Positions 1 through 10,300 of a stretch of DNA of 64,000 nucleotides are shown one piece after another. The notes under the pieces were generated by a model. It was not told the origin of the DNA. It searched no databases and saw nothing but the letters and a program-made list of their open reading frames with translations. The first letter of the stretch is position 1, and each line of letters starts with the position of its first letter. The stretch covers positions 1 to 64,000 of the forward strand of contig CACYXD010000011.1 in assembly GCA_902778255.1 (NCBI GenBank). The letters run 5' to 3'. The stretch is from an uncultured Prevotellaceae bacterium (GTDB lineage Bacteria > Bacteroidota > Bacteroidia > Bacteroidales > Bacteroidaceae). Position numbers and translations under genes: made by a program.

Positions 1-262
1 CTACGTTCTGAAGAAGGAAGAGGGTGGTCGTCACACTCCATTCGGAAACAAGTATCGTCCTCAGTTCTACCTCCGCACCATGGACTGTACAGGTGAGATT
101 ACACTGCCAGAGGGTGTTGAGATGGTAATGCCTGGTGACAACGTAGAGATCACTGTTGAGCTGATCTACGCCGTTGCTCTGAACAAGGGTCTGCGTTTCG
201 CTATCCGTGAGGGTGGTCGCACCGTAGGTTCTGGCCAGATCACAGAGGTCTTCGAGGACTAA
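1..262 (+). CDS. tuf: Elongation factor Tu, C-terminal part (5' end outside window)
   Basis: This is the last 86 codons of EF-Tu, the GTPase that carries aminoacyl-tRNA to the ribosome. The frame is open from base 2 and stops with TAA at 260-262. The visible protein is the domain 3 barrel: [16 protein letters not shown] near the start, then the stretch with [13 protein letters not shown], ending in [15 protein letters not shown], which is close to the normal C-terminus. The GTPase domain lies outside the window. It precedes tRNA-Trp, secE and nusG, the usual Bacteroidota order. Confidence 0.97.
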   Translation, partial: YVLKKEEGGRHTPFGNKYRPQFYLRTMDCTGEITLPEGVEMVMPGDNVEITVELIYAVALNKGLRFAIREGGRTVGSGQITEVFED

Positions 263-263
263 G

Positions 264-305
264 ACTAGGAAGCTAGTGAGACTAGTGAAAACTAGTTCTA
301 ACTAG
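264..305. repeat. ACTAG array, copy A
   Basis: Five (A/G)CTAG words start at 264, 272, 281, 291 and 301, spaced 8-10 bases, directly behind the tuf stop codon. The bases between the cores differ. The same kind of array recurs at 3452-3501, inside proA at 26913-26944 and inside the HhH protein gene at 47697-47760. Confidence 0.85.
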
Positions 306-325
306 GATTCAATATAAAAAAATGA

Positions 326-351
326 AAGCCCCCGCTCATGGGTGGGGGCTT
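326..351 (+). terminator. Hairpin behind tuf
   Basis: A perfect 8-bp stem, AAGCCCCC (326-333) with GGGGGCTT (344-351), has a 10-base loop. An A run precedes it, but only TTACTT-like sequence follows, so it is weak as a plus-strand terminator. It ends four bases before the tRNA, so it may instead be a processing structure. Confidence 0.55.
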
Positions 352-355
352 ACTT

Positions 356-428
356 ACGGGAATAGCTCAGTTGGTAGAGCATCGGTCTCCAAAACCGAGG
401 GTCGTGGGTTCGAGTCCTCCTTCCTTTT
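356..428 (+). tRNA. tRNA-Trp (anticodon CCA) with a damaged 3' acceptor strand
   Basis: Cloverleaf: acceptor 5' strand ACGGGAA (356-362), T8-A9, D arm GCTC..GAGC, anticodon arm TCGGT-CTCCAAA-ACCGA with anticodon CCA, variable loop GGGTC, T arm GTGGG-TTCGAGT-CCTCC. The acceptor 3' strand should be TTCCCGT, but the sequence reads TTCCTTT (421-427), leaving one mismatch and one wobble. The T stem also carries a T:C mismatch at positions 50/64. No CCA is encoded. The defect begins at about 425, where the secE coding similarity also begins, so one small deletion may have removed the end of this tRNA and the start of secE. Confidence 0.8.
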
Positions 429-606
429 CAACTATTGCAAGGTGTGCTACGATGAATTGGCACATAAGGTAACATGGCCGACAATGAAGGAACTGACCGG
501 CAGTGCCGTATTGGTTCTCACAGCATCAGTGATTATCGCGCTTGTTGTCTTCGGAATGGATCTCGCATTTGAACAATTCATGTCGTGGGTTTATCCCGCT
601 CGATGA
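427..606 (+). CDS. secE: Preprotein translocase subunit SecE, start codon missing
   Basis: SecE is the small single-membrane-span subunit of the SecYEG channel. The conserved part is here: CYDELAHKVTWPTMKEL followed by a hydrophobic segment (VLVLTASVIIALVVFGM) and a short tail. Family-like sequence begins at FNYCKVCYDEL from 427, but no ATG, GTG or TTG stands where the usual start would be. The frame instead runs back through tRNA-Trp to an ATG at 322 that lies before the tuf hairpin and cannot be the true start. The only nearby in-frame candidate is GTG at 442, which would shorten the amphipathic N-terminus. The 12-base gap to nusG suggests one transcript. An assembly or sequence error is possible because the gene is essential. 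Confidence 0.85.
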   Translation, partial: FNYCKVCYDELAHKVTWPTMKELTGSAVLVLTASVIIALVVFGMDLAFEQFMSWVYPAR

Positions 607-618
607 GAAAAGAAAGAA

Positions 619-1164
619 ATGGCAGAAGCAGGAAAGAAATGGTACGTTCTTAAAGCCGTTAGCGGAAAAGAAGGTAAGGTAAAGGAGTATTTGGAGGCTT
701 TGATGAAGAATAATCAGACTCTAGCTGACGCTGTCGGTCAGATTCTTTTGCCAACAGAGAAATATGCCCAGCTACGCAACGGAAAAAGAGTAGTCAAGGA
801 GAAGCTGTTCCTCCCTGGCTATGTACTCGTTGAAGCACGTCTAGACGGCGAGATAGCACATACGTTACGTTTCATCCCCAATGTTCTCGGTTTCCTTGGA
901 GGTATGGACAACCCCAGCCCCGTACGTCAGTCAGACATCAACCGAATTCTGGGAACTGTGGAAGACACAGCTATCCGTACGGAAGAGGTTGCTATTCCAT
1001 TTGTTCTTGACGAGGCTGTGAAGGTAACTGATGGACCTTTCAGTGGTTTCAGTGGTGTGATTGAAGAAATCAATACCGAAAAGCGTAAGCTGAAGGTGAC
1101 AGTAAAAATATTTGGACGCAAGACTCCTTTGGAGCTTGGGTTCAATCAAGTAGAGAAAGAATAG
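619..1164 (+). CDS. nusG: Transcription termination/antitermination factor NusG
   Basis: NusG binds RNA polymerase, reduces pausing, and links it to Rho or the ribosome. The 181 residues comprise an NGN domain (KKWYVLKAVSGKEGKVKEYL at residues 6-25, and KEKLFLPGYVLVEA further on) and a C-terminal KOW domain (VTDGPFSGFSGVIEEIN). The length is normal for Bacteroidota. The A/G-rich stretch AGAAAAGAAAGAA directly precedes ATG 619. It follows secE by 12 bases and precedes rplK. Confidence 0.97.
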   Translation: MAEAGKKWYVLKAVSGKEGKVKEYLEALMKNNQTLADAVGQILLPTEKYAQLRNGKRVVKEKLFLPGYVLVEARLDGEIAHTLRFIPNVLGFLGGMDNPSPVRQSDINRILGTVEDTAIRTEEVAIPFVLDEAVKVTDGPFSGFSGVIEEINTEKRKLKVTVKIFGRKTPLELGFNQVEKE

Positions 1165-1254
1165 AGCGTAGTTACGTGCGCCTTTCTAGTATACAGTTGA
1201 GGAGGCTTCCACTCCAAGGCTTATATGAAAATCATTTAATTATAACAAACAGAA
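1165..1254 (+). promoter_or_regulatory. Possible leader of the rplK-rplA unit
   Basis: These 90 bases between nusG and rplK contain GCG..CGC complementarity (1167-1182) and a compact GGAG-GCTTCCA-CTCC hairpin (1200-1214), with the word AGGCTT repeated at 1203 and 1217. L1 commonly represses the L11-L1 unit through an mRNA structure before rplK, and this is the right place for it. The assignment rests on position; the fold was not tested. Confidence 0.3.
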
Positions 1255-1695
1255 ATGGCTAAAGAAGTTGCTGGATTAATCAAATTACAGATTAAAGGTG
1301 GCGCTGCGAATCCTTCACCTCCCGTAGGACCTGCACTGGGTTCAAAGGGTATTAACATCATGGGATTCTGCAAAGAGTTCAACGCCAGAACCCAGGATAA
1401 GGCAGGCAAGATTCTTCCTGTCGTTATCACCTACTATGCCGACAAGTCATTCAGTTTTGTCATCAAGACTCCTCCCGCAGCTGTACAGTTGCTTGAGGCT
1501 GCTAAGGTGAAGAGCGGAAGCGCAGAGCCCAACCGTAAGAAGGTAGCTACTGTGACCTGGGATCAGGTACGCGCTATTGCCGAGGATAAGATGGCCGATC
1601 TCAACTGCTTCACTGTTGAGTCAGCAATGAAACTGATTGCCGGAACGGCTCGTAGCATGGGTATAACTGTAAAAGGGGATTTCCCTGGTGAATAA
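1255..1695 (+). CDS. rplK: 50S ribosomal protein L11
   Basis: L11 forms the stalk base of the large subunit and binds the GTPase-centre rRNA. The 146 residues begin [20 protein letters not shown] and continue [22 protein letters not shown], the proline-rich N-terminal domain, then an rRNA-binding C-terminal domain ending [18 protein letters not shown]. Length and ends fit the family. rplA starts 23 bases downstream. Confidence 0.98.
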   Translation: MAKEVAGLIKLQIKGGAANPSPPVGPALGSKGINIMGFCKEFNARTQDKAGKILPVVITYYADKSFSFVIKTPPAAVQLLEAAKVKSGSAEPNRKKVATVTWDQVRAIAEDKMADLNCFTVESAMKLIAGTARSMGITVKGDFPGE

Positions 1696-1718
1696 CAAAT
1701 AACTTCAATTTTAAGACA

Positions 1719-2411
1719 ATGAGTAAACTGACAAAAAATCAAAAGTTGGTAGCTGATAAGGTTGAAGCAGGGAAAGCATACTCTTTGAAAGAAGCAGCCG
1801 CATTGGTGAAGGAAATTACCACCACCAAGTTCGATGCTTCTGTGGATATCGATGTACGCTTGGGCGTTGACCCACGTAAGGCTAACCAGATGGTTCGTGG
1901 CGTTGTATCGCTACCGAACGGTACTGGTAAGGTGACTCGCGTGCTCGCCCTCTGTACTCCTGATCAGGAGGCTGCCGCCAAGGAAGCTGGTGCCGACTAT
2001 GTTGGTCTCGATGAATATATCGAAAAGATCAAGGGCGGTTGGACTGATGTTGATGTAATCATTACGATGCCCTCATGCATGGGTAAGTTAGGTCCCTTGG
2101 GTCGTGTACTCGGTCCTCGCGGTTTAATGCCTAACCCCAAGAGCGGCACTGTTACTATGGATGTTGCAAAAGCTGTGAAGGAAGTTAAGCAGGGTAAGAT
2201 TGACTTCAAGGTTGACAAGGCCGGTATCGTGCACACGTCAATCGGTAAGATTTCTTTCAACGCTGATCAGATTTTCGAGAACGCAAAAGAGTTTATTGCT
2301 ACTATCGTGAAGCTGAAACCCGCAGCTGCAAAGGGTACTTATATTAAGAGTATCTTCCTTTCAAGCACTATGAGTAAGGGTATCAAGATAGATCCTAAAT
2401 CAGTTGAATAA
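1719..2411 (+). CDS. rplA: 50S ribosomal protein L1
   Basis: L1 forms the mobile stalk near the E site and often represses its own operon. The 230 residues carry the signature [17 protein letters not shown] and [20 protein letters not shown], which are rRNA-contacting regions of the family, plus the [10 protein letters not shown] loop. The length is normal. It lies between rplK and rplJ with short gaps of about 20 bases, consistent with one transcript. Confidence 0.98.
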   Translation: MSKLTKNQKLVADKVEAGKAYSLKEAAALVKEITTTKFDASVDIDVRLGVDPRKANQMVRGVVSLPNGTGKVTRVLALCTPDQEAAAKEAGADYVGLDEYIEKIKGGWTDVDVIITMPSCMGKLGPLGRVLGPRGLMPNPKSGTVTMDVAKAVKEVKQGKIDFKVDKAGIVHTSIGKISFNADQIFENAKEFIATIVKLKPAAAKGTYIKSIFLSSTMSKGIKIDPKSVE

Positions 2412-2431
2412 CTCGTTAAAAGATTAGACAA

Positions 2432-2947
2432 ATGAAAAAGGAAGTAAAAGATACTATTATCGTAGAACTTGGAGAGAAACTGAAGCAGTATCCTCATTTC
2501 TATCTGGTTGATCTGACCGGACTGAATGCTGAGAAGACTAGCGACCTGCGTCGCAAATGCTTCAAGAACGAGATTAAGATGGTTGTTGTGAAGAACACCC
2601 TTCTCCACAAGGCTTTCGAGGCTTCGGAAATTGATTTCTCTCCCCTGTATGACTGCTTGAAGGGTAACACCGCTGTGATGTTCACACAAACAGCCAATGT
2701 ACCCGCCAAACTCCTCAAGGAATATGAGAAGGAAGGTATTCCTGCATTTAAGGGAGCCTATGCCGAGGAAAGCATCTTCGTTGGTGCTGACAAACTTGCC
2801 GAGTTGGTTGCTATCAAGAGCAAGAACGAGCTTATCGCCGATGTTGTGGCTCTGCTGCAGTCGCCGATCAAGAATGTTGTTTCTGGCTTGAATGCCGGTG
2901 GCAAGATCCACGGTCTGCTTGACGCTATCGCTGAGCGTAACAAATAA
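2432..2947 (+). CDS. rplJ: 50S ribosomal protein L10
   Basis: L10 anchors the L7/L12 dimers to the ribosome. The 171 residues start MKKEVKDTIIVELGEKLKQY and include LTGLNAEKTSDLRRKCFKN and VVVKNTLLHKAF, the rRNA-binding half, followed by the C-terminal helix (NVVSGLNAGGKIHGLLDAI) that holds L12. It is 20 bases behind rplA and 51 bases before rplL, whose upstream gap is A/T-rich, as expected for strong translation of L7/L12. Confidence 0.98.
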   Translation: MKKEVKDTIIVELGEKLKQYPHFYLVDLTGLNAEKTSDLRRKCFKNEIKMVVVKNTLLHKAFEASEIDFSPLYDCLKGNTAVMFTQTANVPAKLLKEYEKEGIPAFKGAYAEESIFVGADKLAELVAIKSKNELIADVVALLQSPIKNVVSGLNAGGKIHGLLDAIAERNK

Positions 2948-2998
2948 GCGAAAAGTAATTATCATTAACATTAAAAAACAATTAAATTTTTAAATAAA

Positions 2999-3379
2999 AT
3001 GGCAGATATCAAAGCTATTGCAGAAGAGTTGGTAAACCTTACTGTAAAAGAAGTTAACGAGTTGGCAACAGTCCTGAAGGACGAGTACGGAATTGAGCCC
3101 GCTGCTGCAGCCGTTGCTGTAGCTGCTGGTCCTGCTGCAGGTGGTGCTGCTCCCGCAGCTGAAGAGAAGTCTTCTTTCGATGTAATTCTGAAGGAGGCTG
3201 GTGCAAACAAGCTGCAGGTAGTTAAGGCCGTTAAGGAAGCTTGCGGTCTTGGTCTGAAGGAAGCAAAGGATCTTGTTGACGGTGCTCCCGCTACCGTTAA
3301 GGAAGGTCTGAGCAAGGAAGAGGCTGAGAACCTGAAGAAGACCATCGAGGCCGCTGGTGCCGTAGTTGAGCTGAAGTAA
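2999..3379 (+). CDS. rplL: 50S ribosomal protein L7/L12
   Basis: L7/L12 is the multicopy acidic stalk protein that recruits translation GTPases. The 126 residues show an N-terminal dimerisation domain, an alanine-rich hinge (residues about 34-55, [19 protein letters not shown]) and the C-terminal factor-binding domain with [14 protein letters not shown] and [19 protein letters not shown]. It ends 150 bases before the rpoB start, and that gap holds an attenuator-like hairpin and an ACTAGT array. Confidence 0.98.
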   Translation: MADIKAIAEELVNLTVKEVNELATVLKDEYGIEPAAAAVAVAAGPAAGGAAPAAEEKSSFDVILKEAGANKLQVVKAVKEACGLGLKEAKDLVDGAPATVKEGLSKEEAENLKKTIEAAGAVVELK

Positions 3380-3401
3380 TTCAGAACACAACAATAACAT
3401 T

Positions 3402-3438
3402 ATGGTTGGGAGCTCTCCAGTAGAGGGTTTCCGACCAT
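3402..3438 (+). promoter_or_regulatory. Attenuator-like hairpin between rplL and rpoB
   Basis: ATGGTTGGGA (3402-3411) pairs with TTTCCGACCAT (3428-3438) through standard and G:T pairs, with an inner CTCT/AGAG stem and loop CCAGT. A T-rich stretch follows. Many bacteria have a partial terminator here that sets the ratio of ribosomal protein to polymerase transcripts. The fold is visible; the role is inferred from position. Confidence 0.6.
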
Positions 3439-3451
3439 TTTCTTGTCTCTT

Positions 3452-3501
3452 CTAGTCACGACTAGTGCCACTAGTATGACTAGTACAACTAGTTTCACTA
3501 G
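3452..3501. repeat. ACTAGT nonamer array, copy B
   Basis: CTAGT occurs at 3452, 3462, 3471, 3480, 3489 and 3498 (the last is cut to CTAG), nearly all nine bases apart, with different bases between the cores. It lies between the attenuator-like hairpin and the rpoB start codon. The stretch is open in the rpoB frame and would read as xTS triplets, but it lies upstream of the true start. Confidence 0.9.
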
Positions 3502-3529
3502 AAAAAACAATAACCCACATAATTTATAT

Positions 3530-6500
3530 ATGACTTCAAAAGTAATAGACAACAGAGTAAACTTTGGCAGTGTCAAGAATCCAATGCCACTCCCAGATTT
3601 CCTCGACGTGCAATTAAAGTCTTTCAAGGACTTCCTGCAGTTGGACACTCCGCCTGAGGAACGCAAGAACGACGGTCTGTATAAGGTGTTCGCCGAGAAC
3701 TTCCCTATCACCGATACGCGCAACAATTTCGTTCTTGAGTTCCTGGATTACTATATTGACCCGCCCCGCTACACCATTGACGAGTGTCTGGAGCGCGGTC
3801 TGACCTATAGCGTACCTCTTAAGGCCAAACTAAAGCTGTATTGCACTGATCCCGATCACGAGGATTTTGGCACAGTGATCCAGGATGTGTTCCTTGGCCC
3901 CATCCCATACATGACGGCCAACGGCACATTCGTTATCAATGGTGCTGAGCGTGTCGTAGTATCACAGTTGCACCGTTCACCCGGTGTATTCTTCGGACAG
4001 AGCGTACATGCCAATGGTTCACTGCTTTATTCAGCTCGTATCATTCCTTTCAAGGGTTCATGGATTGAGTTCGCAACTGATATCAACAACGTGATGTATG
4101 CCTACATCGACCGTAAGAAGAAGTTGCCCGTAACCACTCTGTTGCGTGCCATCGGTTTCGAGACCGATAAGGACATCCTGCAGATTTTCGACCTTGCTGA
4201 GGAGGTGAAGGTGAACAAGAAGGCACTGAAAGAAGTTATCGGCTGCAAACTTGCTGCTCGTGTGCTGAAGAGCTGGAATGAGGACTTTGTTGATGAAGAT
4301 ACTGGCGAAGTTGTATCTATCGAGCGTAACGAGGTCATCATGGATCGTGAGACCGAAATTACCGAAGACAATATGATCGACATCCTTGAGAGCGGTGCTG
4401 CCACCATCCTTGTCCATAAGGATGAAGCAGTAGCTCAGGATTTCTCTATCATCTTCAACACATTGGCCAAAGACCCCAGTAACTCTGAGAAAGAGGCTGT
4501 GCTCTACATCTACCGTCAGCTGCGTAACGCTGACCCTGCCGACGATGCCAGTGCACGCGAGGTTATCCAAAACCTGTTCTTCTCTGACAAGCGTTACGAC
4601 CTGGGCGATGTAGGTCGCTATCGTATCAACAAGAAGTTGGGACTCAACACCGAGATGGATGTACGTGTCCTGACTAAGGAAGATATTATTGAGATTATCA
4701 AGTATCTGATCCAGTTGATCAACTCAAAGGCTGCCGTCGATGATATTGACCACCTGTCGAACCGCCGCGTGCGCACCGTTGGCGAGCAGTTGTCTAATCA
4801 GTTCTCTATCGGTTTGGCCCGTATGAGCCGCACCATCCGTGAGCGCATGAATGTGCGCGACAATGAGGTATTCACTCCGATGGACCTGATTAACGCTAAG
4901 ACTATTTCAAGCGTTATCAACTCGTTCTTCGGAACCAACCCATTGTCACAGTTCATGGACCAGACGAACCCGCTGGCTGAGGTGACCCACAAGCGTCGTC
5001 TCTCTGCACTGGGTCCTGGTGGTCTGAGCCGTGAGCGTGCCGGTTTCGAGGTTCGTGACGTACACTATACACACTATGGTCGTCTGTGTCCTATCGAGAG
5101 TCCTGAAGGACCAAACATTGGTCTGATTTCTTCTCTCTGCGTCTATGCAAAGATTAACGATCTGGGCTTCATCGAGACACCTTACCGTAAGGTAGAAAAT
5201 GGTGTGGCAAACCTGAATGACGATGGTATCGTATTCCTCACCGCTGAGGAGGAGGAGAACTACATCATCGGTCAGGGTAACGCACCACTGAACGACGATG
5301 GTACTTTTATCCGTCCTGTCGTGAAATGTCGTCAGGATGCCGACTTCCCCGTGGTGCCTCCCACAGAGGTCAACCTCATGGATGTGTCGCCCCAGCAGAT
5401 TGCTTCTATCGCTGCATCACTGATTCCTTTCCTGGAACACGACGATGCTCACCGTGCACTGATGGGATCTAACATGATGCGTCAGGCAGTACCTCTGCTC
5501 CACAACGAGGCTCCTATCGTAGGTACTGGTATCGAGAAGCAAGTCTGTGAAGATTCTCGTACTATGGTAACTGCCGAGGGTGACGGTGTGATAGAATATG
5601 TTGACGCTACGACCATCCGTATCCTCTATGATCGCACTGAGGATGAGGAGTTCGTCAGCTTCGAGCCCGCCATGAAGGAATACCGCATTCCTAAGTTCCG
5701 CCGTACCAACCAGAACATGACCATCGACCTGCGTCCTATCTGTAACAAGGGCCAGCGCGTGAAGAAAGGTGATATTCTGACTGAGGGTTATGCTACTGAG
5801 AATGGTGAACTGGCACTGGGTCGTAACCTGCTTGTGGCTTACATGCCTTGGAAGGGTTACAACTATGAGGATGCTATTGTGCTCAACGAGCGTATCGTTC
5901 GTGAGGACGTGCTGACTTCTGTTCACGTCGATGAGTACTCACTCGACGTTCGCGAGACGAAGCGTGGCGTGGAAGAGTTTACCGCTGATATTCCTAACGT
6001 CAGCGAAGAGGCTACCAAAGATCTCGACGAGAATGGTGTCATCCGTGTTGGTGCACGTGTAGAGCCCGGTGACATTCTTATTGGTAAGATCTCACCTAAG
6101 GGCGAGAGTGATCCTTCACCTGAGGAGAAACTGCTCCGTGCCATCTTTGGTGACAAGGCTGGCGACGTGAAGGACTCTTCATTGAAGGCTAATCCTTCAC
6201 TCTCGGGTGTCATCATAGACAAGAAGCTCTTTGCCCGTGCCATCAAGACCCGTCAGACCAAGCAGCAGGATAAGATCATTCTGGCTAAGATTGACGAGGA
6301 GTATCAGGCAAAGGTTGACGATCTGAAGGATATTCTGGTTGACAAGCTAATGGAGCTCACCAAGGGTAAGACCTCACAGGGTGTGAAGGACTACACTGGT
6401 GCAGAGATTATCTCTAAGGGGTCTAAGTTCACTATGACAGCCTTGAAGAACCTGGAGTATGGTGACATTCAGACCAACAAGTGGACCAATGATGAGCACA

Positions 6501-7342
6501 AGAACGAGCTGATCGGTAAGCTCATCATCAACTATATGAAGAAATTCAAACTTCTGGATGCAGAAATGAAGCGCAAGAAGTTTGCTATCACTATTGGTGA
6601 CGAACTGCCCTCAGGCATTCTGCAGATGGCCAAGGTCTATGTTGCCAAGAAACGTAAGATCGGCGTTGGTGATAAGCTCGCCGGTCGTCACGGTAACAAG
6701 GGTATCGTTTCAAAGGTGGTACGTCAGGAAGATATGCCGTTCCTCGAGGATGGCCGTCCTGTTGACCTGGTACTGAACCCGCTGGGTGTGCCTTCTCGTA
6801 TGAACCTCGGTCAGATATTTGAGGCCATCCTCGGTGCTGCCGGTAAGCGTCTGGGTGTGAAGTTCGCTACACCTATCTTCGACGGTGCCAAACTTGACGA
6901 CCTTGCAGCATGGACTGACAAGGCCGGTCTGCCCCGCCTCTGCTCTACTCACCTGTATGATGGTGAGACTGGTGAGCGTTTTGACCAGCCTGCTACCGTA
7001 GGTATCACCTACTTCTTGAAACTCGGTCACATGGTTGAAGACAAGATGCACGCACGTTCCATCGGTCCGTACAGTCTCATCACACAGCAGCCTCTCGGTG
7101 GTAAAGCCCAGTTCGGTGGTCAGCGCTTCGGTGAGATGGAAGTATGGGCACTGGAGGCCTTCGGTGCCAGCCACGTGCTTCAGGAAATCCTGACCATCAA
7201 GTCTGATGACACCGTAGGCCGTTCAAAGGCTTACGAGGCTATCGTTAAGGGTGAACCTATGCCTACACCTGGCATCCCCGAGTCACTCAATGTGCTGCTA
7301 CACGAATTGCGTGGTCTGGGACTTAGTGTAACCCTCGACTGA
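3530..7342 (+). CDS. rpoB: DNA-directed RNA polymerase subunit beta
   Basis: The beta subunit of RNA polymerase, 1270 residues from ATG 3530 ([14 protein letters not shown]). An ATG at 3443 is in frame, but it lies in the ACTAGT array and would add a 29-residue low-complexity tail not expected in the family. The rifampicin pocket is at about residues 468-494 ([11 protein letters not shown], then [11 protein letters not shown]). The equivalents of E. coli D516, H526 and S531 are intact, while E. coli Q510 is Pro. The catalytic-centre stretch [12 protein letters not shown] and the C-terminal [11 protein letters not shown] are present. It is followed by rpoC after 39 bases of A/T repeat. Confidence 0.98.
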   Translation: MTSKVIDNRVNFGSVKNPMPLPDFLDVQLKSFKDFLQLDTPPEERKNDGLYKVFAENFPITDTRNNFVLEFLDYYIDPPRYTIDECLERGLTYSVPLKAKLKLYCTDPDHEDFGTVIQDVFLGPIPYMTANGTFVINGAERVVVSQLHRSPGVFFGQSVHANGSLLYSARIIPFKGSWIEFATDINNVMYAYIDRKKKLPVTTLLRAIGFETDKDILQIFDLAEEVKVNKKALKEVIGCKLAARVLKSWNEDFVDEDTGEVVSIERNEVIMDRETEITEDNMIDILESGAATILVHKDEAVAQDFSIIFNTLAKDPSNSEKEAVLYIYRQLRNADPADDASAREVIQNLFFSDKRYDLGDVGRYRINKKLGLNTEMDVRVLTKEDIIEIIKYLIQLINSKAAVDDIDHLSNRRVRTVGEQLSNQFSIGLARMSRTIRERMNVRDNEVFTPMDLINAKTISSVINSFFGTNPLSQFMDQTNPLAEVTHKRRLSALGPGGLSRERAGFEVRDVHYTHYGRLCPIESPEGPNIGLISSLCVYAKINDLGFIETPYRKVENGVANLNDDGIVFLTAEEEENYIIGQGNAPLNDDGTFIRPVVKCRQDADFPVVPPTEVNLMDVSPQQIASIAASLIPFLEHDDAHRALMGSNMMRQAVPLLHNEAPIVGTGIEKQVCEDSRTMVTAEGDGVIEYVDATTIRILYDRTEDEEFVSFEPAMKEYRIPKFRRTNQNMTIDLRPICNKGQRVKKGDILTEGYATENGELALGRNLLVAYMPWKGYNYEDAIVLNERIVREDVLTSVHVDEYSLDVRETKRGVEEFTADIPNVSEEATKDLDENGVIRVGARVEPGDILIGKISPKGESDPSPEEKLLRAIFGDKAGDVKDSSLKANPSLSGVIIDKKLFARAIKTRQTKQQDKIILAKIDEEYQAKVDDLKDILVDKLMELTKGKTSQGVKDYTGAEIISKGSKFTMTALKNLEYGDIQTNKWTNDEHKNELIGKLIINYMKKFKLLDAEMKRKKFAITIGDELPSGILQMAKVYVAKKRKIGVGDKLAGRHGNKGIVSKVVRQEDMPFLEDGRPVDLVLNPLGVPSRMNLGQIFEAILGAAGKRLGVKFATPIFDGAKLDDLAAWTDKAGLPRLCSTHLYDGETGERFDQPATVGITYFLKLGHMVEDKMHARSIGPYSLITQQPLGGKAQFGGQRFGEMEVWALEAFGASHVLQEILTIKSDDTVGRSKAYEAIVKGEPMPTPGIPESLNVLLHELRGLGLSVTLD

Positions 7343-7343
7343 T

Positions 7344-7378
7344 GAATTAAGAATTAAGAATAAAGAATTAAGAATTGA
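7344..7378. repeat. GAATTAA tandem repeat between rpoB and rpoC
   Basis: Heptamer-like units GAATTAA, GAATTAA, GAATAAA, GAATTAA, GAATTGA fill the whole rpoB-rpoC gap. Repeats of this A/T type recur at several gene borders in the window (35549, 36201, 42520, 45197). Confidence 0.8.
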
Positions 7379-7381
7379 AAT

Positions 7382-10300
7382 ATGGCTTTCAAGAAAGATT
7401 CAAAGACAAAGAATAATTTCACCAAGATTACCATCGGACTTGCTTCTCCCGAGCAAATCCTTGAGAGTTCTTTTGGCGAGGTTACCAAGCCTGAGACCAT
7501 CAACTACCGTACCTACAAGCCCGAGCGTGACGGTCTGTTCTGTGAGCGTATCTTCGGTCCTACCAAGGACTATGAGTGCGCCTGCGGCAAGTACAAGCGC
7601 ATCCGCTATAAAGGTATCGTGTGCGACCGATGCGGTGTTGAGGTAACCGAGAAGAAGGTACGCCGTGAGCGTAGCGGACATATCGAACTGGTAGTGCCCA
7701 TTGCTCACATCTGGTATTTCCGCAGCCTGCCCAATAAGATTGGCTATCTGCTGGGACTGCCCACCAAGAAACTCGATGCCATCATCTACTACGAGCGCTA
7801 TGTTGTTATCAAACCAGGTGCTCTCGAGGGTCGCAAAGATGCAGAGGGTAATCCTCTGTTGGGCTCACAGAAGTTCGACCTGCTCTCTGAGGAAGAATAC
7901 AACGACATCCTGGATAATCAGCTGTCGGAAGACAACTACTATCTGGATGACAACGATCCCAACAAGTTCGTAGCCAAGATGGGTGCCGAAGCTATATACG
8001 ACCTGCTTCAGCAGCTCGACCTCGACTCTCTGTCATACGAACTGCGCGACCGTGCCAGCACCGACTCGTCACAGCAGCGTAAGAACGAGGCTCTGAAGCG
8101 TCTGCAGGTAGTAGAGGCATTCCGTTCATCTGTTGAGAAGGGTATCAACCGTCCTGAGTGGATGATCATGAAGATACTGCCCGTAACTCCTCCTGAGTTG
8201 CGTCCGCTCGTTCCCCTGGATGGTGGTCGTTTTGCCACCTCCGACTTGAACGACCTCTATCGTCGTGTCATCATCCGTAACAACCGTCTGAAGCGCCTGA
8301 TGGAGATTCATGCACCCGAGGTAATCCTGCGTAACGAGAAGCGTATGCTGCAAGAAGCTGTTGACTCACTCTTCGACAACAGCCGTAAGTCATCGGCCGT
8401 GAAGAGCGACAGCAACCGACCTTTGAAGTCACTCTCTGACTCACTGAAGGGTAAGCAGGGCCGTTTCCGTCAGAACTTGCTCGGTAAGCGTGTGGACTAC
8501 TCAGCCCGTTCGGTTATCGTCGTAGGTCCTGAGCTGAAGATGGGTGAGTGCGGTCTGCCTAAGCTGATGGCAGCCGAGCTCTACAAACCATTCATCATCC
8601 GCAAGCTCATTGAGCGCGGCATCGTGAAGACCGTGAAGAGCGCCAAGAAGATCGTTGACCGTCGTGAGCCCGTGATCTGGGATATTCTGGAGAACGTGAT
8701 GAAGGGTCACCCCGTACTGCTCAACCGTGCACCAACACTGCACCGTCTGGGTATCCAGGCCTTCCAGCCTAAGTTGATCGAGGGTAAGGCTATTCAGCTG
8801 CACCCGCTGGCATGTACTGCGTTCAACGCCGACTTCGACGGTGACCAGATGGCTGTACACCTTCCTCTTTCTAATGAGGCTATTCTGGAGGCACAGATCC
8901 TGATGCTCCAAAGTCACAACATTCTGAACCCTGCCAACGGTGCACCTATCACCGTTCCCTCTCAGGATATGGTGCTCGGTCTGTACTATATCACCAAGAT
9001 TCGTCCAGGTGCCAAGGGCGAGGGCCTCTCGTTCTACGGTCCCGAAGAAGCTATTATTGCCCACAATGAGGGTAAGTGCGACCTGCACGCCCAGGTGAAG
9101 GTGATTGTCGATGACGTGGTGGACGGCATCAAGGTGCGTCATCAGGTAGAGACCTCTGTTGGTCGTGTCATCGTAAACGGCATCGTTCCTAAGGAGGTGG
9201 GCTTTGTTAATAAGGTTATCTCAAAGAAGAGTCTGCGCGACATCATCGCCGACGTTATCAAGAACGTAGGTTTCGCCGAGGCTTGCGAGTTCCTCGATGG
9301 TATCAAGAACCTGGGTTACCGTATGGCCTATCTGGCAGGTCTGTCGTTCAATCTCGACGACATCATCATCCCGAAGGAGAAGGCAGAGCTTATCCAGAAG
9401 GGTAATGACGAAGTACAGCAGATTACTGACAACTATAACATGGGCTTTATCACCGACAACGAGCGTTATAACCAGGTTATCGATACCTGGACCCACGTCA
9501 ACAACGATATCGGTAACATTCTGATGAAGGAGATGACCGAGGCTGACCAGGGCTTCAACGCCGTATTTATGATGCTTGACTCTGGTGCCCGTGGTAGTAA
9601 GGATCAGATCAAACAGCTCTCTGGTATCCGTGGTCTGATGGCTAAGCCTCAGAAAGCCGGTGCCGAGGGACATCAGATTATTGAGAACCCTATTCTTTCG
9701 AACTTCAAGGAGGGTATGTCGGTGCTGGAGTACTTCATCTCTACCCACGGTGCCCGTAAGGGTCTGGCTGATACCGCTATGAAGACTGCCGATGCAGGTT
9801 ATCTGACCCGTCGTCTGGTTGACGTTTCTCATGATGTGATCATCAACGAGGAAGACTGCGGTACACTGCGCGGATTGGAGTGCACTGCCCTGAAGAGTGG
9901 TGATGAGGTTATCTCTTCTCTGGCTGAGCGCATCCTTGGTCGTGTCAGCGTGCACGATGTGGTGAACCCCAAGACCGGCGAGGTTATCGTACCTGCCGGC
10001 GAGGAGATTACCGAGCCCCTGGCAGAAGCCATTGAGGCCGCAGAGATTGAGATGGTCGAAATCCGCTCAGTACTCACCTGTGAGTCGAAGAAAGGTGTCT
10101 GCCGCAAGTGCTATGGTCGCAACCTGGCTACCCGTCGTATGGTACAGAAGGGCGAGGCTGTCGGTGTGATTGCTGCTCAGGCTATCGGTGAGCCAGGTAC
10201 TCAGCTGACCCTGCGTACATTCCACGCCGGTGGTGTGGCTGCCAACGCAGCTGCCAACGCGACCATCGTCTGCAAATACGAGTCTGCTCGCATCGAGATG

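Noticed and set aside
322-426. Start of secE at ATG 322
   Set aside because: The frame would run through the tuf hairpin and tRNA-Trp, so the added residues are translated tRNA.
3443-3529. Upstream extension of rpoB from ATG 3443
   Set aside because: The added peptide is the translated ACTAGT array and an A-rich leader. The family start [14 protein letters not shown] is at 3530.
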